64,000 nt of DNA from Kuafuiihalomonas sp039024635 (GTDB lineage Bacteria > Myxococcota > Kuafuiibacteriia > Kuafuiibacteriales > Kuafuiibacteriaceae). The translations under genes and the position numbers were made by a program. Where the stretch lies: assembly GCA_039024635.1 (NCBI GenBank), contig JBCCQA010000001.1:186001-250000 (forward strand). Reading direction: 5' to 3'. The notes beneath the pieces are model-generated. The model did no database searches, had not been told where the DNA came from, and saw nothing but the letters and a program-made list of their open reading frames with translations. Shown one piece after another: positions 33,491-41,766 of the stretch; the stretch's first letter is position 1, and each line of letters opens with the position of its first letter.

Positions 33491-36349
33491 ATGACCGGCC
33501 ATTGGGCATCCTGGGCCGGCTTGGCCTTCGCGCTGGGCTCGACCCTGCTCGCCTGCGGACGCACGCCTCTCGAGGTCGAGCCCTGCGTGGACGAGGTGTG
33601 TCCCTGCGTCTTCGATGAGGACTGTCCGTCCGACGAGTTCGTCTGCATCGACAACCAGTGTGTCCTTCGGGCCGACGTCCGGGACTGCCTGGAGCGCGGC
33701 GCCAGCGAAGAGGTTTGCAACGGTCGAGACGACGACTGCGATGGCCTCATCGACGACGGCCTGGTGGCTAGGGCCTGCGAAGTCGAACAGGGGGCGCTCG
33801 TCTGTTCGGGCACTGAGCTCTGCGAGGGCGAGCGAGGCTGGGTCTGCGATGCGCCGGCGCCGAGCGAGGAAATTTGCGATGGCATCGACAATGACTGTGA
33901 CGGCGAGGCCGATGAGGGCTTCGTCGACGAGCAAGGCCGCTACAGCCAGGTGGCCCACTGCGGAGGCTGCGGTCGAGACTGCACCGCCCTCATTCCCGGA
34001 GCGGTCGAGCTGGAGTGCCGAGACGAAGGATCTTGTACGGCTCTCTCTTGCGTCGACGGTCGGGTGCCGGCCCTCGACGGATCCCAGTGTCTGTTGCGAC
34101 AGGATGGGCTCTGCGAGGCCTGCGGCGCCGGCAGCGATTGCCCACTTCCGGGAAGCGCCTGCCTGGATCTAGGAGAGGGTGAGTTCGCCTGCGGTCGCGC
34201 TTGTGGTCCGGCCGGTGATCCGGACGGCGACCTCGGCCCCTGCCCCGAAGGCTTCGACTGCATCTCCGGTCAGTGCCGTCCCAGCTCCGGCACCTGTCGC
34301 TGTGGTCCCGGCTCGGAAGGAGCGGTCCGGGCTTGCGCTGTCGACGTATGCGGGGGCTTCGAGGTCTGCGAAGCAGGCCCGAGCGGCTTCGCCTGGTCGA
34401 GCTGTGACATCAGCGCCAACATCGAGACCTGCGACGCTTTGGACAACGACTGCGACGGGAGAGTGGACGAGGACTTTCGGGACGACGACGGGCGCTACGT
34501 ATCGGATCAACACTGCGGAGCCTGTAACTCGGACTGTACGACTCGCTTCACAGTTGAAGACCATGCACTCGGCGCATGCGGCTTCGACGACGGCCGCCCC
34601 GAATGCGTCATCGCAGCGTGCGCCCGAGAGACGGTGGAGGGCGTCGATTTCGAGTTCGTAGACCTGAATGGATTGATCGATGATGGCTGTGAGTGTCGTC
34701 GACGGGTCGGGGTCCAGGTCGATGCACCCGACGTGTTCGATGCTTTCCCAGACCTGGGGACCGCCTTCGACGACGCGGACTGCGACGGTGTCGATGGCGA
34801 TCGAGAGCGTGCCGTTTTCGTGTCGGCTTCGGCACCGGCCGGCGGAGACGGGAGCCAGGGCGCGCCGCTTCGGGACCTGTCGGCGGGCTTGAGTGCGCTT
34901 CGGCAAGGCCAGGGTGACTACGTCTTGGTCGCCGAAGGCGTCTATGATGGTGGTGCTCAGCCTTGGACCCTCAGTGGAGGCGACCGACTCTTCGGGGGCT
35001 ACTCGACCGACTTCTTGCGTCGCGATGTGGTCCGCTTTGCGACCGCTCTCGTGGCGGCCAGCGAAGTGGCGGTGCGCGTCAGTCCCAGTGACGACGGACG
35101 AGTTTTGGACCTGGTGGGTTTTCGCATCCAGGGCGTGGCGTGGTCCGGTGCCGCAGGCCCGGGGGGAGACGGTCGGAACTCGGTAGCACTCCTCGTAGAG
35201 GGTGCGGACGAGAGCTTGCGCGTTGCCAACAACCTCATCGTTGCCGGCCAGGGCGAAGATGGGGCCCGAGGATCGTCGGGCTTCGACGGGGGGAATGGTC
35301 GCTCGGGTCGAGCCGGCATCGACCAGAGTCAACAATTCGCCCCCTGCACAAACGCCTTCACGACAGGGGGACAGGGTGGCCTCAACGCGAGCTGCGCCGT
35401 TGCAAACGGTCGGGACGGTGGTGATGCCGGCTGCCCGAGCTTTGACTTCGGAACCAACCCCGTTCGGGGCGGCCAGGCCGAGTTCCAGTCTCCAGTAGGT
35501 GGAGATGGTCTGGGTGGTTTTCACTGGAGCTACGACGACATAAGCGGTCCAGGCTGCAACCACATCACCGAGTCCGGCTTTCCTTCGGACTTTCAATCCA
35601 ACAACGGTCAGGACGGCGCCGATGGGTCCGATGGCGGTCGGGGAAGTGACGGAGAGGGCTGCCGAGGATTGTTCTCAGCCGTCGAGGTGGGCACCCGACT
35701 GCTGGCTCCGACTCGAGGCAGCTCAGGTCGAAGCGGCGACGCCGGTGGAGGCGGCGGTGGCGGTGGAGCTGGCGGCGGAACGGCGGCCTTCCCCGCCGGC
35801 GGATGTCCACGCTTCGACCTTGGAAGTACGGGCGGTGGTGGTGGTGCCGGTGGTTGCGGCGGCGAGCCGGGCGGGGCCGGTGGGCCAGGCGGTCTGGCTG
35901 TCAGCCTAGCTCTCCGCACACCGTCGACGCTCGGGGGGGTGTTTGGGAATCGGCTCCTCCGCGGCGTTGGTGGTGCAGGAGGCAGCGGCGGCCGAGGCGG
36001 TGAAGGCGGTGTCGGAGGGCTGGGCGGAAGCGGTGGCCTGCCGACCTCCTTTGCCGGCTCCACTGGAGGACTGGGAGGCGATGGCGGAAACGGCGGGCCC
36101 GGCGGGACGGGCGGAGGTGGATGTGGAGGCTCCTCCATCGGTCGCCTCATCTTTGGCGACGCGTCTCTGCCTCCGACGGCTCTGCCGCCGGTCAACGCGG
36201 GGGCCGAGCTGGCGGGTCGAGGAGGCAGCGCCGACGCGCCTGAGGGCGAGGGCCAGGACGGCGAGGACTTCGAGCTTCTCCGGCTCGCCAGCTGTCAGAG
36301 CGACGACGACTGCGTGGGAGGCTGTTCCCAGGGCTTCTGTCTCCCCTAG
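33491..36349 (+). CDS. giant Cys-rich MopE-like lipoprotein with beta-helix and Gly-rich tail (copy B)
   Basis: The 952-residue paralogue of the preceding gene starts at an ATG directly after that gene's stop. It has a signal with lipobox (GLAFALGSTLLACG), repeated units RDDDCDGLIDDGL, IDNDCDGEADEGF and LDNDCDGRVDEDF, and CRPSSGTCRCGPGSEG corresponding to copy A. The beta-helix-like region has AVFVSASAPAGGDGSQGAPL and VLVAEGVYDGG...LFGGYSTDFLRRD. A Gly-rich tail and a closing Cys cluster (CQSDDDCVGGCSQGFCLP) follow. The DNDCDG repeats suggest calcium or metal binding. Function unknown; copy order and zero spacing indicate a tandem duplication translated from one message. Confidence 0.85.
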   Translation: MTGHWASWAGLAFALGSTLLACGRTPLEVEPCVDEVCPCVFDEDCPSDEFVCIDNQCVLRADVRDCLERGASEEVCNGRDDDCDGLIDDGLVARACEVEQGALVCSGTELCEGERGWVCDAPAPSEEICDGIDNDCDGEADEGFVDEQGRYSQVAHCGGCGRDCTALIPGAVELECRDEGSCTALSCVDGRVPALDGSQCLLRQDGLCEACGAGSDCPLPGSACLDLGEGEFACGRACGPAGDPDGDLGPCPEGFDCISGQCRPSSGTCRCGPGSEGAVRACAVDVCGGFEVCEAGPSGFAWSSCDISANIETCDALDNDCDGRVDEDFRDDDGRYVSDQHCGACNSDCTTRFTVEDHALGACGFDDGRPECVIAACARETVEGVDFEFVDLNGLIDDGCECRRRVGVQVDAPDVFDAFPDLGTAFDDADCDGVDGDRERAVFVSASAPAGGDGSQGAPLRDLSAGLSALRQGQGDYVLVAEGVYDGGAQPWTLSGGDRLFGGYSTDFLRRDVVRFATALVAASEVAVRVSPSDDGRVLDLVGFRIQGVAWSGAAGPGGDGRNSVALLVEGADESLRVANNLIVAGQGEDGARGSSGFDGGNGRSGRAGIDQSQQFAPCTNAFTTGGQGGLNASCAVANGRDGGDAGCPSFDFGTNPVRGGQAEFQSPVGGDGLGGFHWSYDDISGPGCNHITESGFPSDFQSNNGQDGADGSDGGRGSDGEGCRGLFSAVEVGTRLLAPTRGSSGRSGDAGGGGGGGGAGGGTAAFPAGGCPRFDLGSTGGGGGAGGCGGEPGGAGGPGGLAVSLALRTPSTLGGVFGNRLLRGVGGAGGSGGRGGEGGVGGLGGSGGLPTSFAGSTGGLGGDGGNGGPGGTGGGGCGGSSIGRLIFGDASLPPTALPPVNAGAELAGRGGSADAPEGEGQDGEDFELLRLASCQSDDDCVGGCSQGFCLP

Positions 36350-36418
36350 CTCTCATATCCGAAGTCTCTCGGCTGGCTTTTCGTTTCGTCCCTCGCTGAG
36401 GCCGTGCAGGCTTGTCCC

Positions 36419-37147
36419 ATGAAGGTCTTGGTGCAGGGCGCATCCCGGGGCATCGGGCTCGAATTCGTCCGGCAGCTCCTGGATCGGGGTGAGGAGGTCA
36501 TCGCCACGGCGAGGGCTCCCGACGCCTCGGATGGTCTAGCTCGGTTGGCGAACCGACGGCTCCGCCTGGAGCGCCTCGATGTGACCGAGGAAGCGGATAT
36601 CGCGCGCGTCGCCCAGGGGGTGGCCGACCGGGAAGGCCGCCTGGACATCCTCCTCAACGTGACGGGGATCCTTCATGGTCCAGGCATGAGACCCGAGAGA
36701 AGGCTCGAGGATCTGAGGCCCGAAAGTCTTCAGAAGGCCTTTGCCGTGAACGCCATCGGCCCCGCGCTCATGGGCAAGCACTTCCGAGACCTTCTTTGCC
36801 ATGGCGAGCGAGCCGTCTTCGCCAGCCTCTCGGCCCGCATCGGAAGCATCGCCGACAACGGTCTCGGCGGCTGGTACGCCTATCGTGCCTCCAAGGCTGC
36901 CCAGAATCAGTTCCTGAGAACCATGGCTCACGAGTTTCGGCGCAAGAGCCCCGAAGCCATCGTGGTTGCGCTCCACCCGGGTACCGTCGACACCGAACTG
37001 TCCAAGCCCTTTCAGCGCTCGGTTCCGAAGCACGGTCTCTTCACCGTCGAGCGCGCCGCCCAGCAGCTCCTCGAGATCGTCGACTCCCTTCGACCCAAGG
37101 AGAGTGGGGCCTTCTTCGCCTGGGACCGCCAACCCATCCCTTGGTGA
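36419..37147 (+). CDS. short-chain dehydrogenase, CsgA/C-factor-like
   Basis: The 242-residue SDR has the nucleotide motif VQGASRGIGLEFVRQLL, NVTGILHGPG (NxxG-type), NAIGPALMGKHF, the catalytic serine in FASLSARIGSIADN, and the YxxxK pair in WYAYRASKAAQNQ. The order GASRGIGLEFV and SARIGSI...GWYAYRASKAA strongly resembles the C-factor/CsgA group of Myxococcus and its bacterial relatives. It may be a cytosolic NAD(P)H oxidoreductase; whether it takes part in development or signalling cannot be told from sequence. ATG 36419 is chosen. It follows the giant lipoproteins with a 69-bp gap. Confidence 0.85.
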   Translation: MKVLVQGASRGIGLEFVRQLLDRGEEVIATARAPDASDGLARLANRRLRLERLDVTEEADIARVAQGVADREGRLDILLNVTGILHGPGMRPERRLEDLRPESLQKAFAVNAIGPALMGKHFRDLLCHGERAVFASLSARIGSIADNGLGGWYAYRASKAAQNQFLRTMAHEFRRKSPEAIVVALHPGTVDTELSKPFQRSVPKHGLFTVERAAQQLLEIVDSLRPKESGAFFAWDRQPIPW

Positions 37148-37356
37148 CTCCAGTATGGGTCCTCTCGAAGGCACCGTGCAGGGTCGAAATGTAGAGTAGA
37201 CCGAGCTACGTCAGGGCGACATCTACGAGGTCTTCGTCGCACCGCGCCCTTGCAGTCGTTGTTCAAGGCCCAAGTCGCTTGAATTCGAAGCCTCGGTGAG
37301 GCGAGCGACGCCCACGCAAATTGATCTACCCAGCAAATCAAGTCATATGAAGTGGC

Positions 37357-38361
37357 ATGGGGGAGCGCACGATCATCAATGTCTCGACGGATGGCGGTCC
37401 TTGGCTCAGCGGTCGCATGTCGCCTGGTCTACCTACGCGCTTTCTCGCGTTCGGGGCTGTTCCCAAGTCTCCCGTCGAGAAGGCAATCGGCGTGAAGAGT
37501 CTTCTGAAATACAAGGCCAGCTTTGACGCTGCTGTAGCTTCCAAGGCCGAGAAGGCCAGCATTGTCGTCAGTCATTTGCCCACGATGTCGGTCAAGGTCG
37601 CGCCCTTCCTTCGGGCGCTGTCGCCGCAGAGGCCCACGCATCATCTTGCGTTTTCCTGGAACTTTACGGAGCTTCCAAAAGGACTTCGACTTGAAATGTT
37701 CAAGTCCGTTGTCGGATTCATAGATGGATTCGTCGTATATTCGACATTTGAGATCGATCTTTACTCCGAATATTTCGGTATCGATCGTGAGAAGATTCAC
37801 TTTCTGCACTGGACGCGGCGATACGTGCATCAGACAGACGAGAATCGGATCGAGGACTACGTCTTGGCCGTTGGTCGAAGCGGTCGTGACTACGCCACGT
37901 TCATGGATGCGATGCGTCTGCTTCCTGGAATCCGAGCCATCGTCGTCGCTTCTAAAGATAACCTACAGGGGCTAGAGATACCCAAGAATGTAGAGGTGAG
38001 AACCGACATTCCTTTCGAGGAGGTTCGTCGGCTTGTGAACTCGGCCCGGATCAGCGTGATCCCGCTGAAGCGGGCCGATGCGCCACTCGGCCACGGCGCG
38101 CTGGTCCTTGGTATGTTCGCCAGGCGACCCATGGTCGTCTCTCGTTCTCCAGCTTTTGATGACTATGTGACAGAAGGCGAGTCATGCCTGATGTTTGGGA
38201 GCGCCCAAGAGTTGGCTGACTCGGTCGACAAGCTGTGGTCGGATCGCTCGGCCGCGGAAGAGATGGGTCTAAGGGCCTTCGACTTTGCGATGGCTCACTG
38301 CCGTGAGATTCACGCGGTGGAGTGGTTTGAGAGATACTTGGCCGGACTTCCCACCCAGTGA
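37357..38361 (+). CDS. GT4-like glycosyltransferase
   Basis: The 334-residue protein ends in a GT-B C-terminal domain: VLAVGRSGRDYATFMDAM, VEVRTDIPFEEVRRLVNSARISVIPLKRADAPLGHG, and PMVVSRSPAFDDYVTEGESCLMF (the Glu-containing donor phosphate site). The N-terminal half is acceptor-like, with FSWNFTELPKG. It should transfer a sugar from a nucleotide donor in the cytosol. The gene is visibly richer in A/T than its neighbours (for example tcgtatattcgacatttgag at 37734-37753), suggesting recent acquisition. No neighbouring glycan genes are present. It starts at ATG 37357, preceded by a gap of about 209 bp with A/T-rich sequence. Confidence 0.8.
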   Translation: MGERTIINVSTDGGPWLSGRMSPGLPTRFLAFGAVPKSPVEKAIGVKSLLKYKASFDAAVASKAEKASIVVSHLPTMSVKVAPFLRALSPQRPTHHLAFSWNFTELPKGLRLEMFKSVVGFIDGFVVYSTFEIDLYSEYFGIDREKIHFLHWTRRYVHQTDENRIEDYVLAVGRSGRDYATFMDAMRLLPGIRAIVVASKDNLQGLEIPKNVEVRTDIPFEEVRRLVNSARISVIPLKRADAPLGHGALVLGMFARRPMVVSRSPAFDDYVTEGESCLMFGSAQELADSVDKLWSDRSAAEEMGLRAFDFAMAHCREIHAVEWFERYLAGLPTQ

Positions 38362-38364
38362 CCG

Positions 38365-39435
38365 TCAGCTTGGTTTGGCTTCGGGGACGTAGCGTAGGCC
38401 AACCGTGCCGCCGACGGTCAGATCTTCGGTCAGGAAGTTGAGCTGGCCGAAGGCCTTGATGGGCCCGAGGTGGATTTGGACGCCGGTGATGATCCTGAAG
38501 AGGGCCTGGGTCGGCTCGCTTTGGTCATTGGCAGAGATGGAGACTGTTCCGATCTCTTCCTCGTCGAAGCCGCCGCCGTCTGCGAAGAGCGTGCTGTTGA
38601 CGTTGCCGCTCAGCTCGGCGCCGCCGAGCTGGACGTCGACGCCGATGCCGCCGTAGAGGCCGAGGAAGTAGGCGATGCGCGCACTCGTCGTGACCTCGAA
38701 TGGAAAGGTGAGGGCGGTCTGTCGAAGTCGCAGCTCGGTTTCGTCCGGGGACGACGATGTGAGCAGACTGACTCCTTCGCCGAGAGCGGTATTGGTCTCG
38801 ATGGCGCGCTCGGCTCGGAGGATCATCTCGGAGAACTCGATACCGGTCGTGAAGTCCAGGCCGCCCCAGAGCAAGGTCTTTCGCCCCAAGGGTTTGAGCA
38901 GCTTGAACTGGGAGTGAAAGCCAACGTTGTAGAAGTCACCGTCGTACTCGTCGATGCCCAGCTGGAAGCCGAGCCCGCTCAGGTACAGCGTCAGCCAGGG
39001 AGCGCCCTGCTCGGTGAAGTTGTAGCCCAGCATCAGGCTGGCCTGGGCGCCCACGCCGACAGGGACGGCTCGTTCGAAGTCGGCGAAGCTTATGGACTGC
39101 AAGTCGTCGATGTCGCTGTCGCCGGCGTCGAAGGCTCCGGACACCGCGAGCCCGAAGAGGAACCCCTTGGGTAGACTGGCGTAGTCGACGCCAATGCCCT
39201 TGTTGATCATGTTCTGGGCATTGGCCGAGAGCGTCAGGAACTGCTGGATGTCGGTAAGTCCGTAAAGGGCCCTGATCTGTTCGTCGATCAGGTTTTGGAG
39301 CTCTTCCGAGCTGACGTTGAGCTGGTTGGCAACCTGCTGGGCGCCAGGATTCAGCTGAATCTGGACGCTGGTGGTCTGGGCGAAGGCCGAAGTGCTTAGG
39401 CCGAGGCTCGCGAAGGCGAGAATGAAGCGCCGCAT
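38365..39435 (-). CDS. putative outer-membrane protein with N-terminal helical region
   Basis: The 356-residue protein starts RRFILAFASLGLSTSAFAQT, a signal peptide with AFA cleavage. The first mature 90 residues are helical (EELQNLIDEQIRALYGL, FLTLSANAQNMINKG). Beta strands consistent with a barrel follow (FLFGLAVSGAFDAGDS, LTLYLSGLGFQLGIDEYDGDF, GTVGLRYVPEAKPS). It resembles uncharacterised DUF6588-type outer-membrane proteins in layout, but I cannot confirm membership. ATG 39435 with GAGGTG just upstream is preferred; a GTG one codon earlier is possible. It converges on the A/T-richer glycosyltransferase with only 3 bp between stops. Confidence 0.75.
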   Translation of the reverse strand: MRRFILAFASLGLSTSAFAQTTSVQIQLNPGAQQVANQLNVSSEELQNLIDEQIRALYGLTDIQQFLTLSANAQNMINKGIGVDYASLPKGFLFGLAVSGAFDAGDSDIDDLQSISFADFERAVPVGVGAQASLMLGYNFTEQGAPWLTLYLSGLGFQLGIDEYDGDFYNVGFHSQFKLLKPLGRKTLLWGGLDFTTGIEFSEMILRAERAIETNTALGEGVSLLTSSSPDETELRLRQTALTFPFEVTTSARIAYFLGLYGGIGVDVQLGGAELSGNVNSTLFADGGGFDEEEIGTVSISANDQSEPTQALFRIITGVQIHLGPIKAFGQLNFLTEDLTVGGTVGLRYVPEAKPS

Positions 39436-39515
39436 CACCTCAATGGTGACCTACTCTTGGCTCGAATTCGATTCTTCGGCCTGAAGACCGGGTACGACCG
39501 CGATCACGACTTCGC

Positions 39516-41735
39516 TCAAGGATCCGGGAGCTCGATCTGGGAGTTTCGGAAGGCGGGAATCCAGCGTTCGACCTCGCCATCCGGGGTTTCGGCTCTAAGG
39601 CTGACGAAGCGGTTGGGCACCGTCCGCTTCAGAGGCGCGCTGCCCTGCGGCTCGCCATCGATGAAGATCTCCCCTCGTGTGGGCCAGGTCACCTCGAGTT
39701 CGACCTCGGTCGCCGGGCTGCGTCGGGGCAGGCTGAGGCGAGGGGTCGCGCCCGGGGACGGGCAGTCCACCACCCAAGCCCCCCGACCGACTTCCGCCAC
39801 GAGGAGGGCTGCGCCGCGAAAGGACCAGATCTCGTCCCCATCCGCGTTGGAGCTCCGCTCGGCGCTCCCCGCCACTGGCGAGAGTTGGACGCCGGCGGGT
39901 CGCCGGATCTCGACGGAGCAGGCCGTCTCCTCTTCGACTCGGGTCAGCTCCACCGACACCGTGCCCCGCTGGGGGAGCGGAATCTGAGCCGGCACGTAGC
40001 CCGGCGCGGCGGCCACCAACTTCGGGAGCTCGGAGCCGGTCATGATGCGAGCCTGCCCGGCGCCGAGAAAGGTTCCGTCCTCCGAGCTGTAGAGACTGGC
40101 GTTCTCCGGCTTTACCTTCACCCAAACGTCCAAAGGCGGGCGCAGCATCTGGACCTCGGCTCGTTCTCGGGTCCGCTCGTCCTCGGTGGGTTGGGGGCCC
40201 AAGAACTCCGAGGCTACGAAGGTCGACAAGCCGGTCAAGAACAGACCGAGCGCGATGTAGAGCGGCGCCCGACTGCTCATCGTGACGTCGGGCAGCTCTT
40301 CGTCCTCTTCGTCCGAAGTCCCCCCGGCCCCTGGGGGAACCGCACCGGGAAGTACGTTTGGGTAGGGACCGGTCGTTGCCGGAAGAGAGCGGGGCGAAGG
40401 GGGGATGGGCTGAGGAAGGGCCGCCGGATACTGGGCGCGTCGTCGCGGCTCTGGGACCGGGCTTCCGCCTGGCGCCAAGGGGCGCGCGAGCTCGTTTCGG
40501 GTCGGGACCCTGACTCCGACGATGGTGCCTTCCGGACCTCCGTCGTTGGGCGCCCCACTGGGTCTGGGCACCAGGCCCGGAACGCCGGTCTCCGTCTTGT
40601 CGAGCGGCCCGTCGCTCGGCGCCTCGACCCGAGTCTCCGCGTCTTCCGGAGGGCTGGAGCGCTTCACCCGGATCGTCTTCTCGCTGTCCCTGCCCTGAGG
40701 GCTGGGGACGATCTGGGTCTTGGCCGGCGCCACGGTGGCTTGGGTCTTCTCGTCGGGCTGATCCACGACCTCGGGGTCGTCGAGCGTGTGATCGGCGGTT
40801 GTCCAGGGCGTGCTCTCCCGAAGCATCTCTACGTCCAAGCCCGGACCCCGAGTCTCGACGATGGTCTGAGCCGAGGCGATCCGGGGACGGGAGAGGGTCT
40901 TGGAGCGCACGCCCAGCTGACCGGTGGCGTCCTTCTCTTCCAGCCACTCGATGGCCTCCCTGGCGCTTCCGTAGCCTTCGCCCGCCGGGGGCTTCTGGAA
41001 GCGTCGGATCATCTCGACCAGGGGCTCTGGGACCGACTCCAGTCGATGACCGATCTCCTCCAGACAGCGGCCGAGTCGGAACAGGTCCCCCTCGGGTCGG
41101 GCCAGAGGGCCCTCGGGTCGGATTTCAGGCCGAGCAAAGCGGGGGGGCGTCATCTCGTCGTCGCTCCACCGGGGGTCGACCACGATGGGAAAGCCCATGA
41201 GGTGCACACCCCGTTCACCCTGGGTGGCGATCAAGGCTTCGCTGAGAAGTGGGTCACGACGTTTCTTCTCGTGCCGCCGGACGAGGCGCTCCAAGAGATC
41301 GTGGGCTAGGATCACGAGCTCGTCCGCTGCTTCGAGTTCGGGGCCGGAGGCGGCCAAGAGCGCCGCATCGGCTTCCCAAGGTAGGGCCCAGTACAGGGCG
41401 CTGCCGCCTTGGGCTCGCTCGCTCACCCCGTGATCAAGAAGCTCGGCATCGGGGTCGGGGGTCGACGCCGCCGTCAGCTGCTGGACGGACTGGGTGAACT
41501 TGACCCGGGCCTCGTCCTCGTGGGGCCGAGCGGGTCGCAGGTCGACGACTTGGAGCAGGGCCCGTGTCTTGCCCTGCTCGGCCTCATACAGATCGACCCC
41601 GGGTGCCCTAAGAAGGCGCCGGAGAACGCTCCACGGCCCCACCGACTCCAGCTCGGCGGCGCTGCCCATGGATCTCGGCGCGGGGATCAGGACGTCCCGG
41701 TCCGGTCCGGCAGGGCCCTTGGGATCGTCGGCCAC
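39516..41735 (-). CDS. pseudokinase-like membrane protein with PEGA-like C-terminus
   Basis: The 739-residue protein looks like a Ser/Thr kinase relic. GPWSVLRRLLRAPGVDLYEAEQ and ALLQVVDL stand where the kinase glycine loop and VAIK lysine would be. RRDPLLSEALI replaces HRDLKPxN, and HLMGFPIVVDP replaces the DFG region. GDLFRLGRCLEEIGHRLESV fits the later kinase helix F. The active residues are therefore missing. A Pro-rich stretch (about 330-460) follows, then one membrane helix (LYIALGLFLTGLSTFVASEFL) near residue 500, and a periplasmic tail with PEGA-like GEIFIDGEPQGSAPL. It is predicted to be a non-catalytic scaffold or sensor. Confidence 0.7.
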   Translation of the reverse strand: MADDPKGPAGPDRDVLIPAPRSMGSAAELESVGPWSVLRRLLRAPGVDLYEAEQGKTRALLQVVDLRPARPHEDEARVKFTQSVQQLTAASTPDPDAELLDHGVSERAQGGSALYWALPWEADAALLAASGPELEAADELVILAHDLLERLVRRHEKKRRDPLLSEALIATQGERGVHLMGFPIVVDPRWSDDEMTPPRFARPEIRPEGPLARPEGDLFRLGRCLEEIGHRLESVPEPLVEMIRRFQKPPAGEGYGSAREAIEWLEEKDATGQLGVRSKTLSRPRIASAQTIVETRGPGLDVEMLRESTPWTTADHTLDDPEVVDQPDEKTQATVAPAKTQIVPSPQGRDSEKTIRVKRSSPPEDAETRVEAPSDGPLDKTETGVPGLVPRPSGAPNDGGPEGTIVGVRVPTRNELARPLAPGGSPVPEPRRRAQYPAALPQPIPPSPRSLPATTGPYPNVLPGAVPPGAGGTSDEEDEELPDVTMSSRAPLYIALGLFLTGLSTFVASEFLGPQPTEDERTRERAEVQMLRPPLDVWVKVKPENASLYSSEDGTFLGAGQARIMTGSELPKLVAAAPGYVPAQIPLPQRGTVSVELTRVEEETACSVEIRRPAGVQLSPVAGSAERSSNADGDEIWSFRGAALLVAEVGRGAWVVDCPSPGATPRLSLPRRSPATEVELEVTWPTRGEIFIDGEPQGSAPLKRTVPNRFVSLRAETPDGEVERWIPAFRNSQIELPDP

Positions 41736-41766
41736 CGATGGGCATTCTCACGTTTTCACGGCACCA

